NCBI RefSeq assembly: GCF_022836845.1
Contig: NZ_JAJNNZ010000017.1
Coordinates: 17,077 to 81,076, forward strand
Length of the DNA: 64,000 bases
DNA from: Vibrio gelatinilyticus
GTDB taxonomy: Bacteria; Pseudomonadota; Gammaproteobacteria; Enterobacterales; Vibrionaceae
Reading direction: 5' to 3'
Below the pieces are notes generated by a model. That model made no database searches. It was not told where the DNA came from and worked only from the letters and a program-made list of their open reading frames with translations. Numbering within the stretch: position 1 is the stretch's first letter; each line of letters opens with the position of its first letter. Below, piece by piece: positions 62,155 to 64,000 of this stretch. A program made the translations under genes and the position numbers.

Positions 62155-62222
62155 GCTTGGCGTAAGTTGACTGAAATGATAGTGTTTTAATACGCACTAT
62201 CATTAGCGAGCACAATAGGGAC

Positions 62223-63053
62223 ATGAGCAAACCTGATCAATACGTCGTTTTTGGGAATCCAATATCTCAAAGTAAGTCACCCTTTATTCATACGCTGTTT
62301 GCTAGGCAAACGGGCCAACAGCTTGAGTATGGACGTTTACAACCAGAAAAAGAGGAATTTAAACAGGCGGCTATGGAATTTTTCGCTAGTGGCGGTAAAG
62401 GCTGTAATGTCACCGCACCTTTTAAAGAAGATGCGTATCAGTTTGCCGATCGCTTGACTGAGCGTGCAGAGCTCGCAGGTGCCGTCAATACGCTTAAAAA
62501 CCTCGATGATGGTCAAGTTATAGGTGATAACACAGACGGCGAAGGATTTGTTCAAGATTTGCTGCAATATCATGTTCCTTTAGAAGGAGCATCAATATTG
62601 ATTATTGGTGCAGGTGGTGCAGCCAGAGGTGTTATTCAGCCCCTACTTGCACAAAACCCTAAACAGTTAGTGATTGCCAACCGAACGTTTGATAAAGCTC
62701 AGGCACTTGTCGAGATATTTAGACCTTACGGGCCTGTCATAGCCAAAGAGATGAACGACGTTTGTGAGCCCTATGATGTTGTAATCAATTCGACCTCTGC
62801 CAGCTTATACAAAGAGCTTCCGACTATTAGTGATATGATCTTTAGTGAAAAAACGGTCAGTTATGACATGGCTTATGGGCAAGGATTGACAACATTTAAC
62901 CAATGGGCGCAACAATCTGGAGCGGCATTTACTTACGATGGACTTGGCATGTTAGTTGGACAAGCTGCAGAGAGTTTTATGCTTTGGCGAGGAATCAGGC
63001 CTGGCACTAAGCAGATATTAAGAGAGCTTAGAAAAAACCTAGAGGGTCAATAA
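62223..63053 (+). CDS. aroE: Shikimate dehydrogenase AroE
   Basis: NADP-dependent reduction of 3-dehydroshikimate in aromatic amino-acid synthesis. The 276-residue protein has the shikimate-binding SKSPFIHTLFARQ and catalytic Lys/Asp region NVTAPFKEDAYQFADRL, the NADP motif GAGGAARGVIQP and NRTFDKAQALV, and QAAESFMLWRG at the end. It overlaps the next gene by one base. Confidence 0.97.
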   Translation: MSKPDQYVVFGNPISQSKSPFIHTLFARQTGQQLEYGRLQPEKEEFKQAAMEFFASGGKGCNVTAPFKEDAYQFADRLTERAELAGAVNTLKNLDDGQVIGDNTDGEGFVQDLLQYHVPLEGASILIIGAGGAARGVIQPLLAQNPKQLVIANRTFDKAQALVEIFRPYGPVIAKEMNDVCEPYDVVINSTSASLYKELPTISDMIFSEKTVSYDMAYGQGLTTFNQWAQQSGAAFTYDGLGMLVGQAAESFMLWRGIRPGTKQILRELRKNLEGQ

Positions 63054-63307
63054 TGAATCAAAGCATTTTGTTTTCTGACGAAGTGATATGGCAAGAAGAT
63101 GCTATAGAGTTTCACGCCCAGCATTCTGGTATGTTGATTCGTTGCTATATTAGGCTTGAGTCGTTACAAGCGTTTTCCTCTCAAACAATAGAGAGTAAAT
63201 GTGAGGCGTTAGATATCTTTGAGATCCACCGTTTCGATATCGAAGACAAAGCAGAAGCCCTCATCGAAGATGAGAGCTTCTGTGCTGATGGCAGTATTAC
63301 GCTCTAG
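63053..63307 (+). CDS. DUF1488 family protein
   Basis: 84-residue small protein of unknown function, recognised by its FSDEVIWQEDAIEFHAQHSG start and FEIHRFDIEDKAEALIEDE end. It is translationally coupled to aroE (ATGA-type overlap by one base) and its last 11 nt overlap the end of the convergent gene at 63297. Members are usually found next to aroE in vibrios and relatives. Confidence 0.8.
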   Translation: MNQSILFSDEVIWQEDAIEFHAQHSGMLIRCYIRLESLQAFSSQTIESKCEALDIFEIHRFDIEDKAEALIEDESFCADGSITL

Positions 63308-63851
63308 GTACAGGTAACACCTCGTTGAGGTAATCATTTTTGTTTTGCACATAGTTATCAGCAGAACGCTGTAAAAAATCCCGCTCTTTTTCTGTTAGAG
63401 GGCGAATTTGCTTCGCCGGGCTTCCAACATAAAGAAAACCGCTCACTAATACCTTATTGGGCGGTACTAAACTTCCTGCCCCAATCATTACATCGGATTG
63501 AATGACACTGCCATCGAGAACCGTCGCCCCCATTCCTACAAGAACACGGTCTTCAATCGTACATCCGTGCAGCATTACTTTGTGGCCAATGGTGACATCG
63601 TTGCCGATGATAAGAGGAAAACCGTCAGGGTTTTCTAAGTTCTTATGAGTGACATGGAGAACACTGCCGTCTTGAATGTTACTTCGTTTACCAATACGTA
63701 TATGGTTCACATCACCACGAGCTGCCACAAATGGCCAAATACTGGCATCTTCATCGATCTGAATATCACCGACCAAGACGGATGTTTCATCTATATAGGC
63801 CGAGTTGGCAATAGAAGGGGTAATGCCTTTATAGCTTCTTATCGTATTCAT
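63297..63851 (-). CDS. yrdA: Gamma-carbonic-anhydrase-like hexapeptide protein YrdA
   Basis: 184-residue left-handed beta-helix protein. The hexapeptide series (DIQIDEDASIWPFVAARGDV, VTIGHKVMLHGC, IGMGATVLDG) and the metal His positions in GHKVMLHGC are visible. The enzymatic role of YrdA is uncertain. The start at 63851 (MNTIRSYKGITPSIANSAYI) is chosen over a longer frame that has no support. Convergent with the DUF1488 gene. Confidence 0.9.
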   Translation of the reverse strand: MNTIRSYKGITPSIANSAYIDETSVLVGDIQIDEDASIWPFVAARGDVNHIRIGKRSNIQDGSVLHVTHKNLENPDGFPLIIGNDVTIGHKVMLHGCTIEDRVLVGMGATVLDGSVIQSDVMIGAGSLVPPNKVLVSGFLYVGSPAKQIRPLTEKERDFLQRSADNYVQNKNDYLNEVLPVPRA

Positions 63852-63929
63852 TATCTTTAACTCTATTATGGTTACCTTCAGGCAACAATTAGAATGAACT
63901 TCGATACAGGAATAGCACAAAATTACAAT

Positions 63930-64000
63930 AAGATGGATGAAAAATACTCACTGAGAAAAAAAAAGCAAAAAACCTCAAAAAAGGGCTTGCCAATGTGATT
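63930..64000 (+). promoter_or_regulatory. Probable start of an rRNA-type promoter at the window edge
   Basis: A-tracts (63957-63964, 63967-63972, 63977-63982) precede TTGCCA at 63987-63992, the look of an UP element and -35 box of an rRNA promoter. The -10 and the operon would lie beyond the window, so this is an inference. Confidence 0.4.

Noticed and set aside
61628..62170. 180-codon frame overlapping hemF in another frame
   Set aside because: hemF is intact with all motifs; the other frame has no recognisable content.

Overview
The window is a stretch of Vibrio-type chromosome 1 around its replication origin. The gene order dnaA-dnaN-recF-gyrB, rpmH-rnpA-yidD-yidC-mnmE-mioC, origin, mnmG-rsmG-parA-parB-atp operon is the classic gammaproteobacterial origin order. 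The protein sequences (AtpE, RnpA, IlvG, TrkH) look vibrio-like. Small features such as DUF2860 outer-membrane proteins, ComM, DprA and a PheC-like binding protein fit Vibrionaceae. No prophage, transposon, CRISPR array, tRNA or rRNA gene is visible. The right edge carries A-tracts and a TTGCCA hexamer that look like the start of an rRNA promoter.

Layout. 1-2.2 kb: avtA, then the small heat-shock gene ibpA with a sigma-32 promoter and a ROSE-like RNA thermometer. 2.2-8.5 kb (minus strand): dnaA-dnaN-recF-gyrB. 8.5-11.1 kb: a polar amino-acid ABC importer. 11.1-15.6 kb: rpmH-rnpA-yidD-yidC and mnmE-mioC. 15.6-16.1 kb: the origin, with four good DnaA boxes, 14 GATC sites and an AT-rich unwinding region beside mnmG. 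16-20.3 kb: mnmG-rsmG-parAB. 20.4-27.5 kb: the nine-gene atp operon, followed by glmU. 29-32.9 kb: an ABC permease and binding protein without an ATPase gene, and the divergent punC/punR pair. 32.9-39.6 kb: the ilvGMEDA operon with an attenuating leader peptide that I could translate. 39.7-43.9 kb: comM, two tandem DUF2860 paralogues and the remnant of a yihG-like acyltransferase. 43.9-47.6 kb: dsbA, srkA, ccoG and yihD. 47.6-49.7 kb: a two-gene cluster of very small ORFs, a Spo0M-like gene and trhA. 49.7-55.4 kb: trkH-trkA-rsmB and fmt-def. 55.5-58.8 kb: LysM gene, dprA, smg and a zinc-ribbon gene. 58.8-63.9 kb: purEK, tsaC-hemF-aroE-DUF1488 and a gamma-carbonic-anhydrase-like gene.

Most of the window is conserved housekeeping sequence: replication, chromosome partition, ATP synthesis, tRNA modification, translation, branched-chain amino-acid synthesis and K+ uptake. 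I do not see a large undescribed system. The most original observations are small. First, two unannotated short ORFs (44 aa membrane, 54 aa Ser/Arg-rich) run divergently from the Spo0M-like gene, under a promoter that reads with good spacing in both directions and ending at a strong terminator. Second, a pair of near-identical 13-bp palindromes flanks the punC/punR intergenic region. Third, a yihG-type gene has lost its middle. Fourth, a perfect 15-bp inverted repeat with a DnaA-box-like core lies upstream of the amino-acid importer. Fifth, parS-like 16-mers lie inside recF and dprA. All functional statements rest on reading the sequence and on knowledge of the families; no database search was run.
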